64,000 bases of DNA, taken from NCBI RefSeq assembly GCF_008831285.2, contig NC_045141.1, forward strand, positions 9,227,353-9,291,352. The letters run 5' to 3'. How positions within the stretch are numbered: position 1 is the first letter of the stretch; each line of letters begins with the position of its first letter. This DNA is from Nymphaea colorata. Lineage: Eukaryota; Streptophyta; Magnoliopsida; Nymphaeales; Nymphaeaceae. Positions 13,577 to 24,812 of the stretch are shown in pieces. The position numbers and the translations under genes were made by a program. The notes under the pieces were generated by a model. That model was not told the DNA's origin and searched no databases. It saw only the letters and a list, made by a program, of their open reading frames with translations.

Positions 13577-15260
13577 AATAATTGTAACCAGATTTATAGT
13601 TGATTCCTCCTCAATATATATTAGAGCTTGTAAACAAATTTTGATTTTGAATGATTTGGTTCCGAAACATGTATATTTATATATGTTAGTTGTTATAAAT
13701 GGATTTGGACCCCAATGAATTTAGACACTGTATGAGTTTATTTATTTTATTGTCTTTTCATTTTTTTTTATGAATTACAATTTTGAAGTAAAAGAAAATC
13801 TTGAAAATATAAAACCGGCTTGAAACTAGACAACACATTTGAATTTGGATGATATGTATCTTAATTGTATATATTTGCATGATTATATTTGGTTATGGAT
13901 TTAATTTTTTTTGATATATCTGTTTGCATGTTAGTTGTTGTAAATACGTGGACCATTAATTGATCTGTTAGGGAATATATCTTTATGTTTGCCTTGTTCT
14001 AAGTTACATATATGCATGCACACATATGTGGTTGTGACAGACTAAATTAAGACTTTAAATCTAAATCTGCATCATCCCATTAATGTGCTGATGCATATGA
14101 ATTGGAAAGAGAATATGATGGCCATATCTGACTCTCAGTTTGTACTAATTTTTTTTTACATGTGGAGCATATATTTATATGCATCATGTGAAGAGCTTTG
14201 TAATTTTAGTAGATCCGAGCTTGATATATTGACATAAACAATTTGTGGCAATAACAATAAATGCATTTTCGGGCTTGACTATCATATGGTTCGAACTAAT
14301 TAAAGGATCAATGTGACACGATCTCACGGCTTCAAGAAAAAGTAAGGGGTTTACCCTTTCGCCTGGGTGAGGTTGAGTGAGGACTCGTCAATCCCAGACA
14401 ATTTGTTATTTTGTAGCTGAGTTTTGCCTTGCATTCTTAGGCATGCCAGTTGTGGCATGACCCATTTCCCCAACCACGACATTTTGAGATATTATTCTCC
14501 AACTTGTTCATCTAAAGGCTTGTTAACTAAAGGAAGATAAACGACCAATTTGTAAGTTTAGTACTAGGAAATGAGTTGAGATTAATATATTGTTGTTGTT
14601 AATATTAGTTGTACTCTTTGACACTCGATCAATATATTGTGTGAAGGTACAAGTGTGGCCTCAACAACTGCTTGCAGTTAATTGCAAGCATGTCAACAAA
14701 TAATAACTAGTGCATGCACGTACACACATATCAAGGGAAAGGCTAGATTTTTTTTTTTATAGAGCACTAAAATTATAGTTAATAAATTAACTATATGCTA
14801 TTAACTATATGCTTAATGCTATATGAACCCAGATCCACTCAAGTTTAATCACTAATTTAAGCTTTTACTGAATGGGTTCTATGAGGCACACTCCCCATGG
14901 AATCCCCTTCACCTCTGCGCTCCCCCCCTCGGACACATATTCATAAATATTAATGTTTTATCACTTATATATATATATATAGTGTGTGTGTGCGTGTGTG
15001 GGTACCCAACCATCTAACAAAGTTGATCATTTAAAGCATATTTATAATTGACAAAAAAACAAAAAAAAATGTCCATCACTTTTTTCTTTAATTTTTTTAT
15101 AAGTATTCATCACGATCGATTGAACAGCCTTCGTGACTCTAAAATGCCAAATTCACAGTCCACATTTCTTTTATATATATATATCGTTAGTTATTTGAAA
15201 CATCCTTTTACCACATACAATCCAGCCGAGCAACCAGCACGTGGATGACCCAACATCTTT
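13373..15260. other. AT-rich intergenic DNA
   Basis: Contains (AT)n microsatellites at 13531-13574 and a mixed (AT)n/(GT)n tract near 14967-15000. No ORF or recognisable element is supported. Confidence 0.6.
13531..13574. repeat. (AT)n microsatellite
   Basis: About 44 bases of AT dinucleotide. Confidence 0.95.
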
Positions 15261-15302
15261 TTATTAAAAGATAAAGAAACGCTGTGGGGAATTGACACGG
15301 TT

Positions 15303-16012
15303 GGGGAGGCCGTGCCTCCCTGATTGTCGCCGTTGGACGATTTGCTAGCGAGGCAAGGCCGGCGCCAGCCCGCCACCGATGATCGGGGAGGCAAAGGCCT
15401 CCATTCCGTTTTTTTAATATGACTGGAACCAAAACAGGGGAGGTTATCGCCTCCCCCATTGTCGTTGGCTGACTGGCGCTGGGCGGGCGGACCATCTGCC
15501 AAGGCCGGTGCTAGCCAGCCGGTGATGATGGGGGAGGCGGCGGCCTCCCCTTTCTTTGTTTCTATTGAACAACCAAAAACAAAAACAAGGGACGCCATTG
15601 CCTTCCCCATCATCACCGTGGGCTGCCACCGGCAGCGTCCACTGCAGGGGCGGAAGTATGATTTTTTTTTCACGGGGCACTAATATATGGTTAGCAAATT
15701 TTAATTAACCATGACATAGTGACCCGAATTTGGTAGGGCTACTCCAAACACAAGTTCATAGTTCATCTTATAGTAACTTAACATTCCAACCCCCCCCCCC
15801 CCCGCCGAGGTGAGACCAGGAGCATCCCACCGGCGACGCTAGGGAGCCACGGCCTCCCCTGTTTTTCTAAAATTTCTTTCACAAAAAAAAAAAAACACGA
15901 AATAGAAGCACCTAGTGGCTGCTGCTGGCTTCCCCATCAGCCGGAGAGGGATCGCCGATTCGCCGTTGGGAGCGAACAAGTGGCGATGGGGCAGTAGCGG
16001 CCTCCCCCATCT
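15303..16012. repeat. GC-rich cluster of GGGGAGGC/GCCTCCCC palindromes
   Basis: At least seven short inverted repeats of the form GGGGAGGC-n-GCCTCCCC lie at 15303-15320, 15385-15402, 15437-15457, 15530-15550, 15588-15608, 15841-15860 and 15985-16012. Surrounding sequence such as AAGGCCGGYGCYAGCC is also repeated, so these are diverged copies of a longer unit. A run of C lies at 15790-15803. The island is GC-rich inside AT-rich DNA. Small ORFs cross it on both strands, but none shows a known domain. Confidence 0.7.
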
Positions 16013-16060
16013 TCACGCTCGATGCTTGATGAGCATCAAGCAATTTTTTTTTTTTTTTTT

Positions 16061-16681
16061 AAATAAAAGACGTTGGCCATCCGCGTGGACGGCCCAAACC
16101 ACCCCCAGAGTTTTGCTTGGCTGGGTTTTGTGTGACAAAAAGACGTTATATATATATATATAGATATATTTAACCACCTTGCAACTATATACCATGTGGT
16201 AGTATTGCCTTGTATATGTATAATTATAATCAGGGGCACCTAGGCCGTGGTTCCATCCAAGCTAATTGAAAAAGAAAATTTACATTAAAAAAATTGAAAA
16301 TTTTTAATTGCATAGTGTATTTTTTGAATTTGGCTTTAGTTCGGCCATACTTGGATAAGTTCATTGGATCGTTTGGCCTGCTCTTAAAGAAAATCTTCGT
16401 TTCGCTCCTCTTGTATATAATATATAATATATAATATATATATATATATATACACCAAAACTATTCAAATTATGTATAAATATATGTATTTTCAAGACAA
16501 ATAAGATGTGAATCCAGATCTATTTAGAACATCTACAATGTATACTTTCTAAGCAGGTTAAATTCCTATCAAGTTCATTCAACTAAAATATTTGTTTTTG
16601 AAGCAAGTTAGATCAAACTGCAAATATAATTTCAAAACAAGTTAATCTCATATCTAAATCCAGTCATAACAACTAATGCAA

Positions 16682-16747
<66 letters not shown>

Positions 16748-18100
16748 GATAGATTGGTAGATGGCATACCACCTAGGTCAAGGACAAAGACGAGACATCT
16801 TAAATTCTTTTAAATAAATATTTCAAAACAACTTAAGAACATCCTAATGTGTTTATAAATACTAATTCAAGACAAAATATGTCTTAATTACTTCAAGTTC
16901 TTTTATTTAACTTAATGTAGAATAAGTATTAAATTCCCAACTAAATGTTAATTTTCAAAAATAACTTTAATTTAGGTGGAGTCAATCTTAATTCAAATTT
17001 GTTTGGACTTTGAAAATCTGATCATGGTTATTCTAAGAAACATCAAACAAATAAAAATTCAGTTGTAATTTTTCTTGGATTGAATCTGATTATACTATAT
17101 ATATATTCAATTGGTTTATTCTAAAATAGTTTTTCATTAAATGGCATTTCAAATTAAGAAGACAAAATTGAGCTCAATAGATATTCGAAGCAATATATTA
17201 TTGGAGTTAGGACTAGTTAAAATCATATTAAAGTCCAAAATTTGTTCAGAACAGCTAAAATATTTAAGAAAAAAAATGGAAACCAAATTATTGACAACCA
17301 TTAGCATATTAAAATATGTACTTTTAAAACAAGTCAACATTCAAGTTACAGTCTCCAATTTCCAAAACAAAAAGGGACCCAAATATGTCTCAAGTTTGGT
17401 TGTTAGTTTGGGATTTCTTTTCAAATAACAAAACTTAAAGAAGGCATCAAAAGTAAATATCAAAATTATATATATTTTTTTAAATGGAAAATGTATATCA
17501 CAAGCCTCATTAGTGAAATTTCAATTAAATATGCATGGGGAAAATAAGCTTATGGACTAAACAGCCTTGTTTTTTAAAGTAAAATAATGTTATATATGTT
17601 TCTACATTTTTAGAAAATGGGTTGAAAGCATTACTTTTGAATTTTAAAACATCAAATCAACCAAAATGAAGTTTCAAACTTACGAACCTCTTTCTCAAAT
17701 TTTATAAATATGAAAAGTTAAGAAATTGCAAAACATATAAACCCAATTTTTGCGAATAGTTTTTTTTTAAAATAGGTCGGGTTAAATGTTTGAAAATTAT
17801 AATGTTGCTTTCGAAAAACACAGAAAATTGTAAGGGTAATTTTAAGATTTTTTTCTAAAAGGTATTTAGACCCCTTTTCACGCCCAAAATTTCAATTCTC
17901 ATTTCTTTGTCTTTCTCCCTTATCTCAAATTCTCTCACGAAACAAACCTAACATATCTCTGGTAGGGACTGGCAACCCACCATGGCGGTGTCGCATCAGG
18001 ATTGGACCAAGGTAGTGGTGTTGACTATGATGTTGGTTGGAGCATTCTGATTTCTATTGCTTTTCTTGGCATCTTCGTTAAATTTTACCATGATAACATC
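16061..18100. other. AT-rich intergenic DNA
   Basis: Very AT-rich, with several (TA)n and (GA)n microsatellites and short, motif-free ORFs. If the Gag remnant to the right once had a downstream pol, it would lie here; I could not recognise one. Confidence 0.55.
16685..16752. repeat. Compound (AT)n(GA)n microsatellite
   Basis: AT dinucleotides run to about 16717, followed directly by GA dinucleotides. Confidence 0.95.
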
Positions 18101-18119
18101 ATCAAAAGCTCCATTTTCA

Positions 18120-18978
18120 ACCCATATTTGATGCATTCAGCTCTCTCGGTGAGATCGATGAAAGCATTGATTGAAGCATTAGAAATGAGGCTCCTTAATG
18201 ACTGTGTCAATTTGTTGGTCATCAGCCTCAATGCATGGAACTAGAAGATTGAGTCTCTCATCATATTGCAAGAGGATCTCCATCTTTGAATAAAATCTCT
18301 GATCTTTTCACCTGGTCTCTGCTTCAGATAGCATAAGGTGGTGATTGTTGTTGTAGTTTCGACATTCTAAATAAATCTTTAAATGAAAAGGTTGATCAGT
18401 CTATCAAAAATTTTCGGCTCCACGGGATTGATGTGCTCCCTGTACCATTGTGCTGAAATTCCTTCCAAGCTCCTAGAGAAGCATCGAAAGAGAGCTCTAT
18501 GATTGTTATAGAACTTACAACATTCTGCAAAGAACATGAACAAGTGTGCCTTTGGGTCTCCATTACTATCAAATTTGATAAATTTCTTAGGCAAGTTCTT
18601 GATGTGCTTATCATTTTCGAAGCTTTTGCAAAAATCTTTGTAGGTAAAATTTCTTTTGTTCTTCCTTTAAGTTGAACTGCATTCAACTTCTTTTCAACTT
18701 CATGGAACTTTGCCTTCCAAGATTCTCTCTTCTCTTTTTTTTGCAAAGTTTTTTTATTCTATAATAGTGTCTTCAAAAGAATCAGAGCTACTCGAGGAAG
18801 ATTTCATTGTCTTCTTCCCTTTCTTTTTAGCTTTGTCTGCCTGAGCTTACTCTTTATTGAACATGATCATGTATTTCTGGATTCTCCTGTATTCTTCGTA
18901 CTCCAGATCACTTGCTTCCATCTTAGGAGTTGTACTTGAAGAGGATTCTTCTCCTGTGATTGTTTGTACTTGTTCCAT
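18120..18978 (-). pseudogene. Decayed Ty3/gypsy Gag
   Basis: The minus strand carries a frame-shifted Gag. From an ATG at 18978 there is a Ser/Lys-rich start (MEQVQTITGEESSSS), a basic/serine tract, then the Gag core at 18594-18379. Its motif is DPKAHLFMF ... CFSRSLEGISAQWY, the usual Retrotrans_gag layout (GDP..HL ... F..SL.G.A..WY). The Gag C-terminal motif KQRPGEKIRDFIQRW follows near 18330-18270. Several stops and frameshifts break it. The style resembles Tat/Athila-type Gag, but lineage assignment by eye is weak. It lies directly downstream of the PMD remnant in the same orientation. Confidence 0.72.
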
Positions 18979-19209
18979 CTCAACCCTCTTTCTTTGTTGG
19001 CCTTTAATTTCCACTATGAAGCATATGTTTACTTTGTATGAAGAAAATTGAAGATGTTAGAATTTGACTTGATGAGAAATAATTTGCACAAATGACAAAC
19101 TGAATAAAATGGCAAATTTTGATTACATAATACAAGGAAAATGAAGTTGACAAGGCTTGACAAAGTTTGACATATCTTGACAAAACTTTACAAAATTCGC
19201 TTTGGTTGA

Positions 19210-20460
19210 CTACATCACTAGAACTAGACGTGATAATATAAGACAGAAGGATGGATGGGCAGACTTCATTCCACCATTTTAAATATTCAGGACCCATGCC
19301 TAGACTAAGGATAAGGTACAAGTGGGCAAATGATTCCCAACTTTGTTGGGTGTGGGTGTATATTCCAAACCACTCTTCAGTGTCTAGTTCACACTCCACG
19401 ATGGCTCCCTTTGATTTAATTAGATATGCTTTCCTTTGATGCTACGAGAATTGTCTGATGCAACACTCTAGGTGGTAATTAACTATGAAAAGTGGTCCTA
19501 ACAGAAGGCTTCTTTTAACTAGATTGTAGGTATATATTGACTTGATGACTTTTCAGTTAAAGAAGTCCTAAATGATGGCAAAATCATCTACTTCCTCCAT
19601 CTGTGCGTGGTAGTACTCCACAATGGATAATCGACCGTCGGTGTTTTAAAAATGACATGAGTCTAGCTTCAGGTGCTTGTAGAACCATGATTGTAATGTA
19701 GAGACACATCTTTTTATTGAGTATGCATCCCCAATTGAAAATTTAGTCAATCCTCGATAAAGGAATGCCGATGATGCCATTCCCATGGATATGTGACATA
19801 CTTTGATGTGCCCCCATTTTCAGATGAGGCGAGCTGTATAAAAATCCATTATGCATTCTTCATTGTTGAAGAATATGAAATACAATACAAGTTACAATGG
19901 AATTCATGAATTTGTTTGTGGCACTTCTAGAGAGTAAAGCAGGATTGACATATTGGGAATATGTTTGACCAAGCTTTTCTAATCAAAGGTACTAATGTCT
20001 ATCTTTTTTTAGAAATGACCAACTTTGTTTTCTCGTGAGTTTGTGAATGACTTTTAGAGTTTTGATTTGACCTTGATTGACAAGGAATTGATCTTCAATT
20101 GATCCTCTTGGGTCACCTTTTGGCTCAGGTAAACTCATGATGTTGGAAAATTCATCTAGGGTGATTGTCATTTCACCTCATGGAAATTAAATGTGTTGGT
20201 CCTTGAGTTCCATCTTTCGGCGACTGTAGAGATTAGACTACTGTTGATTGGATGCATTGTTAGATTGAATGCTTCTTTGAGACAACAATCTTCTAAGTGG
20301 TTTGAAAACATATACATGAAGGTAGGATACCATGAGAGATACATTGAGGTAGGTAGACTCAACTTGGGATGACGCGAAGTCCGGATCGACCTTGGGATGA
20401 CCCGAATAGGATATGGTCATATGAGAAAATACTTTTCGAGTGCATCTAGACAAGAAAATT
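19210..20460 (-). pseudogene. Decayed plant mobile domain (PMD, MAIN/MAIL-like) coding sequence
   Basis: Translating the minus strand in shifting frames recovers family landmarks in the right order: STVAERWNSRTNTFNF near 20230-20170, then GEMTITLDEFSNIMSLP near 20180-20120, then AFLYRGLTKFSIGD with LQSWFYKHL near 19790-19670, then a tail ending in YLKWWNEV near 19260. The PMD family reads LVERWRPETHTFH..GEMTITLQDV, then LYRGL, then LLQ.W.. at these points. Frameshifts and stops show it is dead. PMD proteins occur as host genes needed for silencing and meristem function and inside MULE and gypsy transposons. Here the same-strand Gag remnant points to a transposon origin. Confidence 0.65.
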
Positions 20461-23258
20461 TATTAGATATTGATATAAGTGGACCAAAAAGTGACTGGAG
20501 AGGAGTTTGACATTGAGTTTGGACATGGACTTGGAGACAAGATAGGACATTCCATCTCATAGATCCAAGCAAGCAGTTAAAGAAAAATCAAACCATTGAG
20601 AATGCATTTCCTAAGGCTCTTGATTGTATGCATCATTTTGAAAATTAGTCTTGGAACCTATAGGGAATAAATGAGTTGATTTGTCCCAATTTATCCAAAA
20701 TTTGTGGTATGCCTACCTACCAAATCTATGGTACTAGCATAGACTCCTTCAAGGGTTTTCATATTTGGGCTCTCCAATTCTCCTTGTCCACCCATCGATG
20801 TACATAGACTATTGCTGGGACTTCTCAGTCCAATTGGGAGGCCCAGTTGTAACACTATATCTTGGACTAATGTCCTACAACTAGCTTGACAACATGATGA
20901 TTGAGACACGATATAGGTAGAGATTGTTTTTTAAATTCATGAGGAGATGCAAAATAAATGACTCTATTGCATACATTCTTAAGAGATAAATTCTAAAATT
21001 TGAGAGCATACATGATTTCCATACAACTCCTAAATTGAAGAGGGGTAGTATAATTTATAGAACTAATGGGAACATGAAATCTCTTAAGTTAGTCATAGAT
21101 GCATGCAAATATGAAGCTGGTAGGTGTGGTCATGAAATGTTTTATGGAATTGATATCCGGCATTGAGAAAATGACTTGTATATCCAAGAAATCCTTATTC
21201 GAATAATGATGGTCCCACCATTATTGCCATCTGTTCTCACTCGACCCCATCCTCGGGGCATTGATGTGAATCACCAAGAATTTTAAATTGGGTTTTGAAG
21301 AAAAATTTCAAGAGAAATGGATCCGCCCATCGGTACAAGGTCTAACCATTCCTACTGCCTTTAGCAAGGGTACTCAAACCAAAGATTAAGCATGGAGGGT
21401 TAAAATTGTGCATAGAGGGCTAAAATTGAATTTGAAAATTCATTTTGAATTTGGTTTTGGACAAGTAGTTTCTAAGCTTGTTTCAAGCAAATTGGAATGA
21501 AATTTGGACAAGTTTTCTTGGCAAATTAACTTGTTTTGACAAGTTAATTGAAAATTCAATTCGCCTTTAAGAGTTTGAGCAAAATTGAAAAATCTCTAAG
21601 ATATATGACCGTTATTTTGGTTGAAAATGTGAATTTGATTTCAAAATTTGGCAAGAATATTGAAAATGGATTTGGGTCGTGGTTTTGACCCCAGATTTTG
21701 CTTGATAATTCGAAAATTTGGATTAAAAAATTTGATAGATAATTCAGAATTTGACTTGAAAAATTAGATATTTTGTTGATTGAAATCTAATTCTTGTTAT
21801 GAACTCCAGATCATCTTATGATTTTGGATTGAAATTGAGATCAACTTGTGATCAAATTGTTAAGAAAATGGCTAAGTTTACTTAGCAAATGGACCAAATT
21901 TTAGCCAAACTGTTAAACTCTTTTAACAAATGAACGATTTTGAACTCTCTTTTTGGCAAATCATGTGATTAGACTTAAGAGATATGAACTTAATTTTTAA
22001 ACGAGTTCTCTTTTTAGAGAAGAATTGAGAGCAAATAATGCTCACTCTTTTGATAAAGATTCTAAAATGCTAGGAAAGATGTTGTTTTCAAAAGTATTTT
22101 GGCCAAATTAAGATATGATGCTATTTGTGTTTTCTTTTGAAACTAAGTGAGATTTCTAAGTTCTTGTTGCAATATGACTTGGTCACTTTTTACACCTTGA
22201 AATAGAATCACATAATTTCTAGAGAAGGTACATATGGTGCAGTTGATTTTGGAGAATGTGAATGTATAAAAGAAGAAGATAAACTTTATGAGATATTCAT
22301 TATTCTCCCTTTCATAATCTCTCAACATTCATTTAATATAAACATACATAATGTAATTCACACACACAAATATTATTTTTTAATTGGAATGTAGGACTTT
22401 CTCTACATATGCTTAACATTTTATTAAGCATAAGAGTTAGAGATGCAGTCCACAAGCTTGAGTCTTGAATTGAAATCTCAAAATAATGAAAAATCATATA
22501 AATGAAGTTAAATCAATCTTCAAAATATATGAGAGACTGGATGACATTCACTTTTGTCTCAAAATAGCTATAAAATCAGATTTTATACTAATTTAAATGG
22601 CTGAAAATCTGAAATGTTGATTCTAAGAAAGCTTGTTTCTTAGAGAATGATGAGAAATTATTGAAAATTGCTTAACTTTTCATGAGTTAAACATCTAAAT
22701 AAGAAAGAGGAATATTTCTCTTGCGAGCATGTTCCCATTAGGAATAGATATACATGTTGGATCATGACATGAAGTTTTAGAAAACTTTATTTTCAAAAAG
22801 CAACTTAGGTTTCAGATTTTACGCCAAAAGGTTCATGTATCCCTTGGATGATTTCAGCATGTTTGATATTCTCTTTTGAGAGAAATGAATATTAGAATTC
22901 GAATATAATTTTGGAGCGTTTTGGAATGTAATTAATCCCATGCAATATCTAAAAATATATGAAATGAAACCAGTGACTCCTAAAATAATCTTAGGGTGCC
23001 AGTTTGAATGAGATTAGAATTTTCTCTAGTTTTAGGGAAGATAGCCACTTTGTGGCTGAAAATTAATATTTCAAGAGCTTAAACTTTAGATTTTTAATAT
23101 AAATTTTATGAAAGCATGGTCTGATCTTTAACAATGTACATGCATCAATTGCTATAATTGATAAAGTTTTAAGATCAAATATTAAGTGATATTGTATTTT
23201 GAACTACATAGATCAAAATGAAGTTCTCTTTCTTTAAAATTAGTTTGTAAATGTGTTC
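20461..23258. other. AT-rich intergenic DNA
   Basis: No gene is supported. The stretch is probably old transposon-derived DNA, including sequence upstream of the PMD remnant. It runs directly into the target site of the FHA-carrying LTR element at 23259. Confidence 0.5.
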
Positions 23259-23263
23259 CAAAC

Positions 23264-24012
23264 TGATTGAACCTCGCTGCCGAGGCGCTACCGCTACCCA
23301 GGATCACGCTCAGCAGGGCGAATCGATTTCAACTTTGGGAGGATCAGGGGAGGCAGATGTTCCTTCGGCTGATTGGGGAGAAGAAGAAAAGAGTATTGAG
23401 CACGAGAGGGGGACTGACGCCATCGGATCAAAGAAAGACACCAGCCGTCGTTGGTCAATGGTGAGAAGAAATCAATCCGGCCACCGCCAGGAAGACGAGG
23501 AGACTTGGTTGAGAAGAAGATGGGATGAGAGAGAGTGACGCCAAAAGTGAAAATCAATTCATTCCTCATTCAAACGTAATCCCAAAAAGCCCTAATTACA
23601 AAGCTTATATACATGAGAAGCGTCTCGGTTCACTTAGCTCCTAACCCGAGACGGTACAAAGAACTTAAAGTAAAACGATTCTAACACGTCTCCAATCGAG
23701 ATGGTACAAGAGTAAATAAACATAAGCAAAAGAGTGCCTGTATTAGATCTGGTTGCGCCCGCTTTCTCTATGAATCTGGACCCTATGGGTCACTTCTTGG
23801 GCTTGCACCCATCCTCAGCTGTACGCCATGCTGCGGCCTGCTGCTCACAGCTCTCCCTACGAAGGCTAACCTCACAAGGCAACAAGGACATAAGCCTATT
23901 AGGTGGTAATCGGCGTGCCCAGCTGCTACTCACGCCACTGGTCGGCTCCGCTCTAGTGCTCTCGGCTATGCCTTCGACAGTCCTCGACGGTGCCAAAATT
24001 AGGCACGTATCA
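23264..24012 (-). repeat. 3' LTR of the FHA-carrying element
   Basis: 749 bp, the left copy on the plus strand. It lacks about 29 bp present in the right copy, just inside its left end. A TATA-like TATATAAG (minus strand) lies at about 23604-23614. Confidence 0.88.
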
Positions 24013-24179
24013 GATCCACCCTCCTTAGACCGAGCTTGACCCCAAACTCGTATGAGGCTATCTTCTTGGATGATCTGATCATGCCCTCCCTTCCAAGGCG
24101 TTGGAACAAGTTCCTTCTTTGTATAGGCCGGAATCTCTTCGACCTGCTCTCCTTGGTCACTTATCGAACTCATGACCAT
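23790..24179 (-). CDS. ORF from the element's interior into its 3' LTR (chromodomain-end remnant)
   Basis: This frame starts at ATG 24179 and is the same frame as the FHA ORF, separated from it by one TAA (24198-24200). It encodes WKGGHDQIIQED and then WGQARSKEGGSDT, crosses the polypurine tract and continues 74 codons into the LTR. The WGQA..S.E.GSDT block equals the end of the chromovirus Pol frame (WGQAPSQEDGSDT), so it is the leftover end of an integrase chromodomain. In the other LTR the same frame stays open further, to 26652; here a CGA-to-TGA change stops it. Whether any protein is made is unknown. Confidence 0.55.
   Translation of the reverse strand: MVMSSISDQGEQVEEIPAYTKKELVPTPWKGGHDQIIQEDSLIRVWGQARSKEGGSDTCLILAPSRTVEGIAESTRAEPTSGVSSSWARRLPPNRLMSLLPCEVSLRRESCEQQAAAWRTAEDGCKPKK
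24013..24026 (-). other. Polypurine tract of the FHA-carrying element
   Basis: On the minus strand AAGGAGGGTGGATC abuts the TGATACG start of the 3' LTR. This is the plus-strand primer position for reverse transcription. The chromovirus has nearly the same tract at 37394-37407. Confidence 0.8.
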
Positions 24180-24197
24180 CTTCCGCGTTGCTGCCCT

Positions 24198-24812
24198 TTA
24201 TAGACTGTTTAACAAGCTCTCCGAAGTACCACTACCACCCTCATTTGGCTTGACCATGCACTGAGGGGTGATGAACTGTGGCAACAATGGCCCTCTCATG
24301 GCTGTGGTGTCGTTCTCAAAGATTTCATCTTGCTTCCATTTTGCTTGCAGTTTGTCGATGGCTTCAATGATTTTCACACATAGCTGCTGCGTTGCTCGTG
24401 CCACCGAACCTTTTGCATATGGCTCTTGGTGCTTGCTGTCATGGCTTCCTTCTTCTTGGCCAGAGACCGAAGGAATCACTTCTAGCTTGAAACTCCGGCT
24501 AGAGTCTCCTACCTTGAGGATCTCGCTTGGGTAGAACTGCTTGGTGCATTGGGGTCTTATCATAATCTCTACTACACTTAATTTTCCCGTAAGCGTCAAG
24601 TTTGTCACCCAAACTCGCCAGCTCACCTTGTCGACCTCAAGTTCAAAGTGGAACCCGTGGATGCTAGGGTGTTGGAACACCAAGTCGCAATTAGGGTTTC
24701 TTCCTGCCGTCCAGACCTCCATCCTCGGTTCCTGGTTGATTTCCAAACCCGGAACCAGCACTATATCTTGTAGGTGCTTGTCCCTCGCGTAGACGCCAAG
24801 AACTAAGTCCAT
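24198..24812 (-). CDS. FHA-like domain protein captured by an LTR retrotransposon
   Basis: 204 residues from the ATG at 24812; the frame is open slightly further upstream but has no ATG, and a TGA lies at 24894-24896. Residues of the segment WTAGRNPNCDLVFQHPSI followed by HGFHFELEV match the core of an FHA (phosphothreonine-binding) fold: GR, then CDL.F.HPSI, then H.E. A strand pattern ending in LKVGDSSRSFKLEVIP matches the end of the fold. The Ser and Arg normally in HPSISRxH are His and Gly here, and the usual GT..NG turn is missing, so phosphopeptide binding is doubtful. The C-terminal third is polar, with a possible coiled segment (VKIIEAIDKLQAKWK). The ORF replaces gag-pol, so it was probably taken from a host gene. 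A domain search is needed to name the donor. Confidence 0.65.
   Translation of the reverse strand: MDLVLGVYARDKHLQDIVLVPGLEINQEPRMEVWTAGRNPNCDLVFQHPSIHGFHFELEVDKVSWRVWVTNLTLTGKLSVVEIMIRPQCTKQFYPSEILKVGDSSRSFKLEVIPSVSGQEEGSHDSKHQEPYAKGSVARATQQLCVKIIEAIDKLQAKWKQDEIFENDTTAMRGPLLPQFITPQCMVKPNEGGSGTSESLLNSL

Noticed and set aside
15191-15683. Overlapping ORFs in the GC-rich palindrome cluster
   Set aside because: Open on both strands and in several frames because of base composition; no consistent frame across repeat units.
15648-15690. CAGGGGCGGAAG as the end of a hAT transposon
   Set aside because: It resembles a hAT terminus, but no matching inverted end or 8-bp target duplication could be found downstream.
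18002-18244. Plus-strand ORF of 80 codons
   Set aside because: It lies opposite the tail of the decayed Gag remnant and shows no domain.
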